From contig NZ_CP065915.1 of the NCBI RefSeq assembly GCF_016134045.1, positions 1,302,001-1,366,000 on the forward strand: a DNA stretch of 64,000 bases, written 5' to 3'. This stretch comes from Pelagovum pacificum. GTDB taxonomy: Bacteria; Pseudomonadota; Alphaproteobacteria; Rhodobacterales; Rhodobacteraceae. A program made the translations under genes and the position numbers. Each line of letters opens with the position of its first letter. The stretch's first letter is position 1. The notes under the pieces are model-generated. The model did no database searches. It was not told the DNA's origin and saw only the letters and a list, made by a program, of their open reading frames with translations. Shown one piece after another: positions 54,035 to 62,027 of this stretch.

Positions 54035-54966
54035 GCTGGTGCGGTGTGCTCGACGGCGGGGGGACCAAGACGCAAGTGGCGCTTGCCGCGCGCGATGGCA
54101 AAGTGCGGATCGGACCCGTGCGGGCGGGATGCAACGCGCAGGACAACCCGGCATGGGAAGGGACGTTGCGGGCGGCCCTGGCTGATCTCGCCGGCGCAGA
54201 GTCGGCGGTTCTCGGCCTGCCGGGTTACGGGGAAGTCGCCACGCTCGATACCGCCGCAGATACGGTCGTGGCTCAGTGCCGGCCAGGCGACCTCGTGGTG
54301 AACGACGTGGCCCTCGCGCTGCGCGCAGCCTATCCCGTAGGCGGCGGCGTGCTGTTGCTGGCCGGGACCGGCTCCATGGCGATGGCCGAGGGCAACGCGG
54401 GCATCGTGCGGACCGGCGGCTGGGGCAACACGTTCGGCGATGAGGGCAGCGCCTTCGACATCGGCCGCCGCGCCCTGTCGCTGGCAAGCCGCGAGATCGA
54501 CGGATGGGCCAGCTCGACCGGGTTCGCGGGTCGGCTGTCGGAGGCGATCGGCGTTGGTGAGGGGCACTTCGCACTGCTCGCCTGGACCGTCGAGGCGGCG
54601 CATCCGCGCTCTGCCGTGGCGGGTGTCGCACGGGTGGTGGACGGGCTGGCGCAGGCGGGTGAACACGTCGCGATCGGATTGCTGCGCGACGCCGCGGAAG
54701 ACCTGGCCACGCTGGCCGAAACAGCGGCGCGGCGCGCGGGGCTCAGCGACTGGGGCTGGACCGCCGGCGGCTCGGTCTTCGCCAGCGAGACGGTGCTGGG
54801 CGCGGTGACGGAGCGGATCGGACCGCCCGAGGCACGGCGCACCTCGCCACTGGCAGGCGGGCTCGCCTGGGCGGCGGAGCGCGCGGGCTGGGACATCGAC
54901 GACGCCTGGCGTGCGACGGTCGCGCGGGATCTGGACGAACGACTCAAGGAAACCGGGCCGGCATGA
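54031..54966 (+). CDS. BadF/BadG-family ATPase, N-acetylglucosamine-kinase-like
   Basis: A 311-residue actin-fold kinase. Phosphate-binding loops are visible as VLDGGGTKTQVALA at the start and LAGTGSMAMA in the middle; GGWGNTFGDEGSAFDIGRRAL is the family signature. BadF-type sugar kinases phosphorylate amino sugars such as GlcNAc, GalNAc or glucosamine. The gene starts at GTG overlapping the regulator stop. With a KbaZ-type protein next, a GalNAc or galactosamine-like pathway is plausible but unproven. Confidence 0.82.
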   Translation: MSWCGVLDGGGTKTQVALAARDGKVRIGPVRAGCNAQDNPAWEGTLRAALADLAGAESAVLGLPGYGEVATLDTAADTVVAQCRPGDLVVNDVALALRAAYPVGGGVLLLAGTGSMAMAEGNAGIVRTGGWGNTFGDEGSAFDIGRRALSLASREIDGWASSTGFAGRLSEAIGVGEGHFALLAWTVEAAHPRSAVAGVARVVDGLAQAGEHVAIGLLRDAAEDLATLAETAARRAGLSDWGWTAGGSVFASETVLGAVTERIGPPEARRTSPLAGGLAWAAERAGWDIDDAWRATVARDLDERLKETGPA

Positions 54967-55021
54967 GCGGTGCCTCGCACGATGCGACGGCGCCTGCGAG
55001 CGGGCCAGAAGGGAACGGAAT

Positions 55022-56311
55022 ATGAGCGCACTAGAAACCCTTGCCGCACTGGTGCCGGCGCAGGATGCGGGGCAGGCTGCCGGGCTGACGTCCGTCTGTT
55101 CGGCCCATCCGGAGGTCATTGCCGCCACGCTCGAGCTGGGGCTCGAGACCGGTGAGGTCGTCTGTATCGAAGCGACCTGCAACCAGGTGAACCAGGACGG
55201 CGGCTATACCGGAATGACGCCTGCGGATTTCCGGAACTTTGTGCTCGGCATCGCGGGGCAGGTCGGTTTCGCGGAGTCGAACATCCTGTTCGGGGGCGAT
55301 CACCTCGGCCCGAACCCGTGGAAATCAAGGCCCGCGGCGGAAGCGATGGACAAGGCCGAGGTGCTGGCAGCCGCCTACGCGGCCGCGGGGTTCGGCAAGA
55401 TCCACCTCGACGCGTCAATGGCCTGCGCCGACGATCCGGTTCCATTGCCCGACGAGGTTATGGCAGAGCGCGCTGCAAGGCTCGCCCGCGCGGCTGAAGC
55501 CGGCGCGGCGGAGGGCGGGCATCCGCCGCCCCTTTACATCGTCGGGACCGAGGTGCCGGTGCCCGGTGGCGCGCTGGAAGAGATCGACACGCTCGAAGTA
55601 ACCAGCCCTGACGATGCCGCAAGGACGCTGGAGCTGCACGAGGCGGCGTTCCGGGCGGCGGGGCTCGACGATGCGGTCGGGCGGATCGTGGCGATCGTGG
55701 TCCAGCCGGGGGTCGAATTTGGCCATGCCAACGTGGTGCCCTTCGTGCCTGCCGAGGCCCGGGCGCTGGTCGACTGGCGGCGCGGGCAGGGCGGGGTCCT
55801 ATTCGAGGCCCATTCGACCGACTACCAGACTCCCGAAGCGCTGGCCGCGCTGGTCGACGGAGGCTTCGCGATCCTGAAGGTGGGGCCGGGCCTGACCTTC
55901 GCGCTGCGCGAGGCGCTCTACGGGCTCGACGCGATTGCCGGGCACCTGTCCGAGGACTACCGCCCCGGGACGCTGCCCGACGCGATGGAAACGCTGATGC
56001 TGAGCGTGCCGGATCACTGGCTGGCCTACTATCACGGCGGGCTGACGGAGCTGCGGCTGCAGCGCCATTTCAGCTATTCCGACCGTATCCGCTACTACTG
56101 GACCCGGCCCGAGGCGACTGCGGCGGTCGAGGCTCTGATGGCAGCGCTGGAGGGGGTCGAAATTCCCGAAACGCTGATCAGCCAGTACCTGCCGCGGCTC
56201 TATGACGACGTGGCGGCCGACCGGCTTGACGCGCGGGCGCGGCCCCTGCTTCGGGCGTCGGTCAAGGTGGCGCTGGCGGGGTATGCCGCCGCCTGCGAAC
56301 GGGAGAGCTGA
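55022..56311 (+). CDS. D-tagatose-bisphosphate aldolase class II accessory subunit, GatZ/KbaZ type
   Basis: A 429-residue protein. GatZ/KbaZ features include TSVCSAHPEVIAATLE, EATCNQVNQDGGYTGMTP, FGGDHLGPNPW and ILKVGPGLTFALREALYGL. In enterobacteria this subunit stabilises the catalytic GatY/KbaY in cleavage of tagatose-1,6-bisphosphate during galactitol or GalNAc breakdown. No GatY/KbaY gene lies in the window, so either a distant one partners it or this lineage uses the Z protein alone. The ATG at 55022 was chosen at the start of homology. Confidence 0.85.
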   Translation: MSALETLAALVPAQDAGQAAGLTSVCSAHPEVIAATLELGLETGEVVCIEATCNQVNQDGGYTGMTPADFRNFVLGIAGQVGFAESNILFGGDHLGPNPWKSRPAAEAMDKAEVLAAAYAAAGFGKIHLDASMACADDPVPLPDEVMAERAARLARAAEAGAAEGGHPPPLYIVGTEVPVPGGALEEIDTLEVTSPDDAARTLELHEAAFRAAGLDDAVGRIVAIVVQPGVEFGHANVVPFVPAEARALVDWRRGQGGVLFEAHSTDYQTPEALAALVDGGFAILKVGPGLTFALREALYGLDAIAGHLSEDYRPGTLPDAMETLMLSVPDHWLAYYHGGLTELRLQRHFSYSDRIRYYWTRPEATAAVEALMAALEGVEIPETLISQYLPRLYDDVAADRLDARARPLLRASVKVALAGYAAACERES

Positions 56312-56312
56312 C

Positions 56313-57365
56313 ATGGGAACGCTGGTTCTGGACAACGTGCAGAAGCGCTTCGGCGAGATCGAGGTGCTGCACGGTGTCTCGCTCGACGTGAAGGACGGGG
56401 AGTTCATCGCGCTGGTCGGGCCGTCGGGCTGCGGGAAGTCGACGCTGCTGCGGCTGATCGCGGGGCTCGATTCCGTGTCCGGCGGACGGATCGAGGTCGA
56501 CGGCAAGGTGATGAACGAAGTCGCGCCGAAGGATCGGGACGTGGCGATGGTGTTCCAGAGCTATGCGCTCTACCCGCATATGACGGTGCGCGACAACATG
56601 GCCTTCTCACTCCAGATGGCGCGTGCTCCGAAGGCGGAGATCGAGAAATCGGTCCGGCTGGCGGCGGATATCCTGGGACTGGAGCCCTATCTCGACCGCA
56701 AGCCGCGCGAGCTGTCGGGCGGTCAGATGCAGCGGGTCGCGATGGGGCGGGCGATCGTGCGGAACCCGGAGATCTTCCTGTTCGACGAGCCCTTGTCGAA
56801 CCTGGACGCCAAGCTGCGCGGCAAGGTGCGCAAGGAAATCCAGGCGCTGCACCGGCGGCTGGGCACGACGACGATCTACGTCACGCACGACCAGGTGGAG
56901 GCGATGACGCTGGCCAACCGGCTGGTGGTGATGAACGGCGGTCACGTGGAGCAGATCGGTACGCCGCTGGAGCTGTTCGACAAGCCCGCGACGGAGTTTG
57001 TCGCGGGTTTCATCGGTGCGCCACCCATGAACCTGATCCGTGGAACCGGGCGGGGCGGGCGGTTCGTCTCGGAGGACGGGACCGACCTTGCGGTCGAGGG
57101 GCCGGTCCCGGAGGGGGCGATCACGCTCGGCGTGCGGCCCGGTCATCTGCGCCGGGCCGACGACGGGTGGCCGGCGACGGTCGAGGTCTGCGAGACGATG
57201 GGGCACGAAACCCACGTCAGCTGCGACATCTGCGGCTGCAACTCAATCTTCCTGATGGAGGACCGCGATTTCCCGAGGCCGGGTGAGACGGTGAAGGTCA
57301 GGCCCGCGGCCTCCTCCCTGCATTGGTTCCGCGACGGTCAGCGGCTCGAGCCGGTTCCGGCGTGA
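56313..57365 (+). CDS. UgpC/MalK-type ABC transporter ATP-binding protein
   Basis: A 350-residue ATPase with Walker A GPSGCGKST, SYALYPHMTV, signature LSGGQMQR, Walker B LFDEPLSNLD and a C-terminal TOBE/regulatory domain, as in MalK, UgpC and other CUT1 sugar importers. The TOBE part has an unusual cysteine cluster CDICGC. It lies one base after the GatZ-type gene. No CUT1 permease or binding-protein genes are adjacent, so this ATPase must serve a transporter encoded elsewhere, as multitask MalK/MsmK ATPases do. Confidence 0.9.
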   Translation: MGTLVLDNVQKRFGEIEVLHGVSLDVKDGEFIALVGPSGCGKSTLLRLIAGLDSVSGGRIEVDGKVMNEVAPKDRDVAMVFQSYALYPHMTVRDNMAFSLQMARAPKAEIEKSVRLAADILGLEPYLDRKPRELSGGQMQRVAMGRAIVRNPEIFLFDEPLSNLDAKLRGKVRKEIQALHRRLGTTTIYVTHDQVEAMTLANRLVVMNGGHVEQIGTPLELFDKPATEFVAGFIGAPPMNLIRGTGRGGRFVSEDGTDLAVEGPVPEGAITLGVRPGHLRRADDGWPATVEVCETMGHETHVSCDICGCNSIFLMEDRDFPRPGETVKVRPAASSLHWFRDGQRLEPVPA

Positions 57366-57388
57366 CCTTTTGGGCGCGATACGCGCCC

Positions 57389-58429
57389 CTAGTCCTCGTC
57401 GTCGCTGACGAGGATCACCTCGCCATTGTCCGCCGCGTCGCGAATGACCGAGACGACGCGACCCTGCGCGGCTTCGGCCTCCGACTTCTTGACGCGGCCA
57501 CGATCGTTCACCTCTTCCCGGACTTGGTCGGCCATCCTCTGCGAGATGTTGGTCAGCAGGTAGTCTGCGGCAAGCGCGGCCTCTCCGCCGTCGGCTTTCG
57601 CGGCGGCGACGGCGGTGACGAGGTCGAGCGAGTCGATCAGGCGGATGACCTTCGCGACGTCCTCTTTCCTCAGGCGGCGGGGCAGGTCGTTGAAGGTGAA
57701 GATCGCCTTCCTCACTTCCTCGGCGAAGTCGGGGTCCTGTTCGCGCAGGGATTGCATCACCTCGTCCCGCGTGGCGGGCTGGCTGGAATTCAGGATCGCG
57801 CCGAGGCGGCGGCCGGCCTTCTCCGCGAAGGCGGGCGCCGGGGCGCGGCCGTAGGTTTCGGCCAGTGCTTCGCCGATGCGGACGACGGCGGCAGGGCTGA
57901 CGCCGTGCGTGCGAGACACGGCATAGGTGATGCGGCGCGCCCGTTCGCCGGGCAACATCCCGAGGAGTTCGGCGGCCTTGGAGACCGGCAATTTGGAGAG
58001 CACGACCGCGCATACCTCCACGCTTTCGGATTCCATGATCGGCTTGAGCTCGTCACAGGGGAGGACAAGCACGCGCGGCCACGGGTCGGCGCCGGTCTGG
58101 CGGGCGTTCTCCTCTCTCAGCAGGTCGATCGCTTCGGCGCTGATCTTGCCATCGAGAAGTTGCAGCGCCTCGTCCAGAGAGCGGGGCGCGCTCAGCGCGG
58201 TGCCCTGAAGCTGCGTGGTGAATTCATCCGCCACCCCTTCGAACGTCGCCCGGTCGACGAGGCGAAGGTGCGACAGCTCCCTCGCCAACGCGATCTGAAG
58301 GCGCTGAGGCAGCCGGTCGAGCGGAAGCTGCTGCCCCTCGCTCAACGCGAATTGCACGATCATCGCCGCCTTGCGGCGCCGGTCGGACGCAGGTCCGTCC
58401 GCTGTGATGTCCGACAGGTCCGTCTGCAT
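57389..58429 (-). CDS. fliG: Flagellar motor switch protein FliG
   Basis: A 346-residue protein. The middle and C-terminal domains match FliG: ILNSSQPATRDEVMQSL, then DPDFAEEVRKAIFTFNDL, and the charged C-terminal segment (ITNISQRMADQVREEVNDRG region) that meets the stator. FliG forms the rotor ring that generates torque and switches direction. The ATG at 58429 follows AAGGGCGGG; a TTG six codons earlier is an alternative. No other flagellar gene is in the window. It is transcribed away from the quorum-sensing genes. Confidence 0.8.
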   Translation of the reverse strand: MQTDLSDITADGPASDRRRKAAMIVQFALSEGQQLPLDRLPQRLQIALARELSHLRLVDRATFEGVADEFTTQLQGTALSAPRSLDEALQLLDGKISAEAIDLLREENARQTGADPWPRVLVLPCDELKPIMESESVEVCAVVLSKLPVSKAAELLGMLPGERARRITYAVSRTHGVSPAAVVRIGEALAETYGRAPAPAFAEKAGRRLGAILNSSQPATRDEVMQSLREQDPDFAEEVRKAIFTFNDLPRRLRKEDVAKVIRLIDSLDLVTAVAAAKADGGEAALAADYLLTNISQRMADQVREEVNDRGRVKKSEAEAAQGRVVSVIRDAADNGEVILVSDDED

Positions 58430-58451
58430 CCCGCCCTTCGCATTCAACCCA

Positions 58452-58482
58452 CGCCATCATGGCGCGCGGGAATGAACATTCC
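58452..58482. promoter_or_regulatory. Two adjacent inverted repeats upstream of fliG
   Basis: CGCCAT-C-ATGGCG (58452-58464) and GGAATG-AA-CATTCC (58469-58482) are both exact and lie 23-53 bases before the fliG start on its transcript side. They may be an operator, a leader RNA fold, or both. The second also falls just after the stop of the AHL-binding protein gene on the same strand. Confidence 0.45.
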
Positions 58483-58498
58483 GTTAGCCGGAGCGGGG

Positions 58499-58999
58499 TC
58501 AGTCGGGCGGCGGGATCAGGTCGGGATGGGTGAACTTCAGCGACATGGAGCGAAGCTCCGCGTGGGCCTCGGGCGAGAGCGCGCCGCCCGTCAGGGTGAT
58601 GCGGTGCAGCTCCTCCAGCAGTTCCATCAGGCGCTCCACCTCGTCGACCGAGAACTCCCGGTCGCTGCGCGAGAAACCTGCGATCGACCGGCTGCCGTCG
58701 ATCTCGACCCCGGCGGCGACACCGAAGTTCAACTCGAAGGCGCGGCCCTGGTCGAGCACCCCGCCGGGCGGATCCTGCAGTTCCGACCAGCGGGTCCAGC
58801 CATTGTTGGCAAAACCCCAGGAGACGATCGGGTCACTCATCACGAGGCCGCCCGTCGAATAGATTTTCTGCCAGTCGCGGGGATAGGTCTGGAAGAGAAA
58901 CTCCGGCCGGGAGAAGCGAATGTGGAAGGCGATCGCGAAGCCGGAGGGGCTCAGCTCTTCCAATTCGGCGATGCATTGCCGAATCTGTCTCTCCAGCAT
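58499..58999 (-). CDS. LuxR-like autoinducer-binding domain protein lacking a DNA-binding domain
   Basis: A 166-residue protein consisting of a LuxR-type ligand domain only. The pocket residues known from TraR/LasR are present with the correct spacing: Trp43, Tyr47, Asp56-Pro57 and Trp71. The chain ends soon after LSPEAHAELRSM, where a LuxR helix-turn-helix would begin, and continues only as FTHPDLIPPPD. The ATG at 58999 follows GAGGG; TTG/GTG starts 8-9 codons earlier exist. It is divergent from an intact luxR. It could titrate signal or form inactive dimers with LuxR. Confidence 0.85.
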   Translation of the reverse strand: MLERQIRQCIAELEELSPSGFAIAFHIRFSRPEFLFQTYPRDWQKIYSTGGLVMSDPIVSWGFANNGWTRWSELQDPPGGVLDQGRAFELNFGVAAGVEIDGSRSIAGFSRSDREFSVDEVERLMELLEELHRITLTGGALSPEAHAELRSMSLKFTHPDLIPPPD

Positions 59000-59106
59000 C
59001 TGGTTGCCCTCGATTTCAGACACCAAGCGGTTGCAAATCTGACGTCCCCGTCAATACATTGTATAGAGGAGCCACCTTCATAACATATTCATTCTACAAC
59101 TTCAGG

Positions 59107-59124
59107 GTTAGTAGGTAAACTAAC
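59107..59124. promoter_or_regulatory. 18-base inverted repeat GTTAGT-N6-ACTAAC upstream of luxR
   Basis: Perfect 6-base arms, 20 bases before the luxR start codon, inside the divergent region shared with the AHL-binding-domain gene. The size is that of a lux box, and both genes could be controlled from it. It does not match the Vibrio consensus. Confidence 0.45.
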
Positions 59125-59144
59125 GCCGGACGGAGGCAAGGGCA

Positions 59145-59756
59145 TTGAAACTCAATCCCATCACGGCTGAGGATATCACGGTGCTTGCACCCGTAGGTAG
59201 TTACCTCGCCCTGCGGGTTGGGTTCGCGTTCCCGATGACGGAGGTGAACAACCTGCCGCCGGACTGGGTCGATCACTACACGCGGCAGCGCTACATGCTG
59301 CAGGACCCGGTGATGCGATGGATCTATGCCAACACCGGCGCGATCCGCTGGTCGGCGATCGACCTCGACGATCCCTATCGCATCCTTGCGCAGGCGCGGA
59401 CCTTCGGGCTCGCCTACGGGCTGGCGGTCAGCGTTTTCGATGGAAATTCAGAGGGTCAGCGCTCTTTCGGAACATTCGTCCGCTCCGACCGAGAGTTCGA
59501 CGACGGCGAGATCTCAATGCTGTCCTCCTATGTTTCGCGGCGGCATGACCAGAAGGCACCGCCGACCAACCTCACCGCGGCGGAGCTCGAGGCGCTTCGC
59601 ATGGTGAAGGAAGGGATGCGCGCAAAACAGATCGCTTTCCGCCTCGGCGTGACGGAAGGCGCAGTGAAGCAGCGCCTGACGAACGCCAAGAAGAAGCTCG
59701 GCGCGTCGACCGGCACGCAGGCCGCCACGATGGCCACGGAATTCGGCCTTATCTGA
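59145..59756 (+). CDS. luxR: LuxR-family quorum-sensing transcriptional regulator
   Basis: A 203-residue regulator. The autoinducer domain keeps Trp41, Tyr45, Asp54-Pro55 and Trp69. The C-terminal GerE-type helix-turn-helix (about 142-200) reads LTAAELEALRMVKEGMRAKQIAFR up to the recognition helix GVTEGAVKQRLTNAKKKL. It starts at TTG after a strong GGAGG (59132-59136). It is shorter than most LuxR proteins (about 240). It is followed by luxI on the same strand, so it most likely responds to the AHL made by that enzyme. Confidence 0.92.
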   Translation: MKLNPITAEDITVLAPVGSYLALRVGFAFPMTEVNNLPPDWVDHYTRQRYMLQDPVMRWIYANTGAIRWSAIDLDDPYRILAQARTFGLAYGLAVSVFDGNSEGQRSFGTFVRSDREFDDGEISMLSSYVSRRHDQKAPPTNLTAAELEALRMVKEGMRAKQIAFRLGVTEGAVKQRLTNAKKKLGASTGTQAATMATEFGLI

Positions 59757-59761
59757 CAGAC

Positions 59762-59783
59762 ACCTGTAGGGTTATCCCAAGGT
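59762..59783. promoter_or_regulatory. Lux-box-like element between luxR and luxI
   Basis: The left half ACCTGTAGG equals the first nine bases of the classic Vibrio lux box, and the right end AAGGT partly mirrors it. The symmetry is imperfect. It lies five bases after the luxR stop and about 140 bases before luxI, further upstream than usual. It is followed by GGTTTCA-TT-TGAAACC (59781-59796), an exact 7-base inverted repeat. Confidence 0.4.
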
Positions 59784-59807
59784 TTCATTTGAAACCGGGG
59801 GGCTGAC

Positions 59808-59846
59808 TTAACGCATCATTAAGTATTGACGTTAAGGTTGCGTAAA
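59808..59846 (+). promoter_or_regulatory. CtrA-like sites and -35 element in the luxI promoter
   Basis: TTAA-N7-TTAA at 59808-59822 is an exact CtrA full site. A second, imperfect TTAA-N7-TAAA lies at 59832-59846. Between them is TTGACG (59826-59831), a good -35 element, with ATCTTA at a 17-base spacing as a weak -10. In roseobacters the CtrA phosphorelay and quorum sensing are linked, so CtrA control of luxI is plausible. Confidence 0.55.
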
Positions 59847-59923
59847 CAATCTTAAGAACAACCTCTGATTGTACGCCACCTATAACATCAAGAAAAAACG
59901 GCTTTGGCCTAAGGAGGACACTC

Positions 59924-60592
59924 ATGCGTAAGCTCACCCTCGATTTCCGCGACCTGCATCGCTCCGGCCCCGCATTCTTCGACTATCTGAAGCTGAGAAA
60001 GCGCTTCTTCGTCGACGCGCTCGGCTGGGACATTCCCCACGACCACGAGGTCGAGATGGACCAGTACGACAACCCGACCGCGCGCTATGCGCTCGTGCTC
60101 GGCGACGGTGGCACGGTCCTCGCCGGCGCGCGGGCGCTGCCGCTCGACGCGCGATGGGGCAGCACGACCAGCATGTTGCGCGATGCGAGGTCCGGCCAGA
60201 TGAAGGGCATCCCGGCCGCACTCATGTCGGAAGAGGAGATGACCGCGAGGAGCTGGGAATGCACGCGGCTGGTGATTTCCCCCGACGTGCGGGGCGCGGC
60301 GGCGCGGCGCGAGTGCCTCGGGCTGATCTGCGAGGGCCTCGTCGACATGGCGCTGGCGCAGGGGGCGGAGCGGCTGGTGTCGTTGTCGAACCTCTGGCTG
60401 CTGCGCTCGCTGAAGCAGCTCGGCTACGATGCGGAGCTCGTCTCCGCCCCGTACGTCAACGCCGAGGACGGACATCGCTACGCGGTGATGGGCATGACGG
60501 CGATGCGGCTGGCGCCGCGCGACCTGCCGCGGATCATCCCGGGTGTCGGTGCGCCGGCTCCGACGATCACGCGGGAGCCGGTTCTTCACTGA
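59924..60592 (+). CDS. luxI: Acyl-homoserine-lactone synthase, LuxI family
   Basis: A 222-residue enzyme that makes AHL signals from S-adenosylmethionine and acyl-ACP. The invariant LuxI residues are all present: Arg25, Phe29, Trp35, Glu44, Asp46, Asp49, Arg70, Glu112 and Arg115 (motifs LRKRFFVDALGWDIP, EMDQYDN, AGARALP, WECTRL). A strong AAGGAGG ribosome site precedes the ATG. The acyl chain length cannot be predicted reliably. It lies 167 bases after luxR and converges with purB. Confidence 0.95.
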   Translation: MRKLTLDFRDLHRSGPAFFDYLKLRKRFFVDALGWDIPHDHEVEMDQYDNPTARYALVLGDGGTVLAGARALPLDARWGSTTSMLRDARSGQMKGIPAALMSEEEMTARSWECTRLVISPDVRGAAARRECLGLICEGLVDMALAQGAERLVSLSNLWLLRSLKQLGYDAELVSAPYVNAEDGHRYAVMGMTAMRLAPRDLPRIIPGVGAPAPTITREPVLH

Positions 60593-60595
60593 CGG

Positions 60596-61903
60596 TCAGT
60601 CGGTCCCGAAGACGCGGGCGAAGATCGTGTCGACATGCTTGGTATGGTAGCCGAGGTCGAACTTCTCGTTGATCTCGTCCTCCGAGAGGGCGGCCCGCAC
60701 TTCTTCGTCGGCGAGTAGCTCCTCGCGGAAATCCTTGCCTTCTTCCCAGACCTTCATCGCGTTGCGCTGGACGAGCCGGTAGGCGTCCTCGCGGCTGGTG
60801 CCGGCTTGGGTGAGGGCGAGGAGGACCCGCTGGCTCATCACGAGGCCGCGGAACTTGTGAAGGTTGGCCAGCATCGTCTCTGGATAGATCACGAGCTTGT
60901 CGACCACGCCGGTCAGGCGGGCGAGCGCGAAGTCGAGGTGGATGGTCGCGTCCGGAGCGATGCCGCGCTCGACGGAGGAGTGAGAGATGTCCCGCTCGTG
61001 CCAGAGCGCGACGTTCTCGAGCGCGGGCGTCACGGAGGAGCGCACGAGGCGGGCGAGGCCCGTCAGGTTCTCGGTCAGCACCGGGTTGCGCTTGTGGGGC
61101 ATCGCGGAGGAGCCCTTCTGCCCGGCGGAGAAGAATTCCTCCGCTTCCAGCACTTCGGTGCGCTGCATGTGGCGGATTTCGGTGGCGATGTTCTCGATAC
61201 TGGAGGCGATGACCCCGAGCGTGGCGAAGAACATGGCGTGCCGGTCACGCGGGATCACCTGGGTCGAGATCGGTTCGGGCCGGAGGCCGAGTTTCTCGCA
61301 GACATGCTCTTCGACACGGGGGTCGATGTTGGCGAAGGTGCCGACCGCGCCGGAGATCGCGCCGGTGGCGATCTCGTAGCGCGCCGTCTCGAGCCGGTTC
61401 CGGTTGCGGTCCATCTCGGCGTAGAAGCGCGCGAAGGTCAGGCCCATCGTCGTCGGCTCGGCATGGATGCCGTGGCTGCGGCCGATGCGGACGGTGTCCT
61501 TGTGCTCCATCGCGCGGCGCTTCAGCGCGGCGAGCAGGCCGTCGAGGTCGGCGAGCAGGATGTCGGCGGCGCGGACGAGCTGGATGTTGAGCGTCGTGTC
61601 GAGTACGTCCGAGCTGGTCATGCCCTGGTGGACGAAGCGGGCGTCCTCGGAGCCGATATGTTCGGCGAGATGCGTCAGGAACGCGATCACGTCATGCTTC
61701 GTCACCGCCTCGATCTCGTCGATGCGGGCGACGTCGAACTCGACATCCTTGGCCTTCCAGACGGCGTCCGCGTTGGCGCGGGGAATGACGCCGAGGTCCG
61801 CCATCGCGTCGCAGGCGTGCGCCTCGATCTCGTACCAGATGCGGAACTTGGTCGCGGGCTCCCAGATGGCAACCATGTCTGGGCGGGCATAGCGGGGGAT
61901 CAT
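60596..61903 (-). CDS. purB: Adenylosuccinate lyase
   Basis: A 435-residue enzyme of purine synthesis that cleaves SAICAR and adenylosuccinate, releasing fumarate. The fumarase/ASL signature SSAMPHKRNP lies near residue 265, and the N-terminal IPRYARPDMVAIWEP and MTSSDVLDTTLNIQL are typical of PurB. Length matches the family. It converges with luxI, with 3 bases between stop codons. Purine genes purM-purN occur 16 kb away, so the pathway is scattered. Confidence 0.96.
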   Translation of the reverse strand: MIPRYARPDMVAIWEPATKFRIWYEIEAHACDAMADLGVIPRANADAVWKAKDVEFDVARIDEIEAVTKHDVIAFLTHLAEHIGSEDARFVHQGMTSSDVLDTTLNIQLVRAADILLADLDGLLAALKRRAMEHKDTVRIGRSHGIHAEPTTMGLTFARFYAEMDRNRNRLETARYEIATGAISGAVGTFANIDPRVEEHVCEKLGLRPEPISTQVIPRDRHAMFFATLGVIASSIENIATEIRHMQRTEVLEAEEFFSAGQKGSSAMPHKRNPVLTENLTGLARLVRSSVTPALENVALWHERDISHSSVERGIAPDATIHLDFALARLTGVVDKLVIYPETMLANLHKFRGLVMSQRVLLALTQAGTSREDAYRLVQRNAMKVWEEGKDFREELLADEEVRAALSEDEINEKFDLGYHTKHVDTIFARVFGTD

Positions 61904-62027
61904 CGGCGCACCTTTCCTGTCTCGGGCAGCTGCGTCCTAGCGCCGCGATGCGGGCTTCACAAGCGGGTGGGCGGACCTTACGGCAGCCCGGCGGCGTTGG
62001 CTGAAGACTGAAGAGGAGACGGATCTT

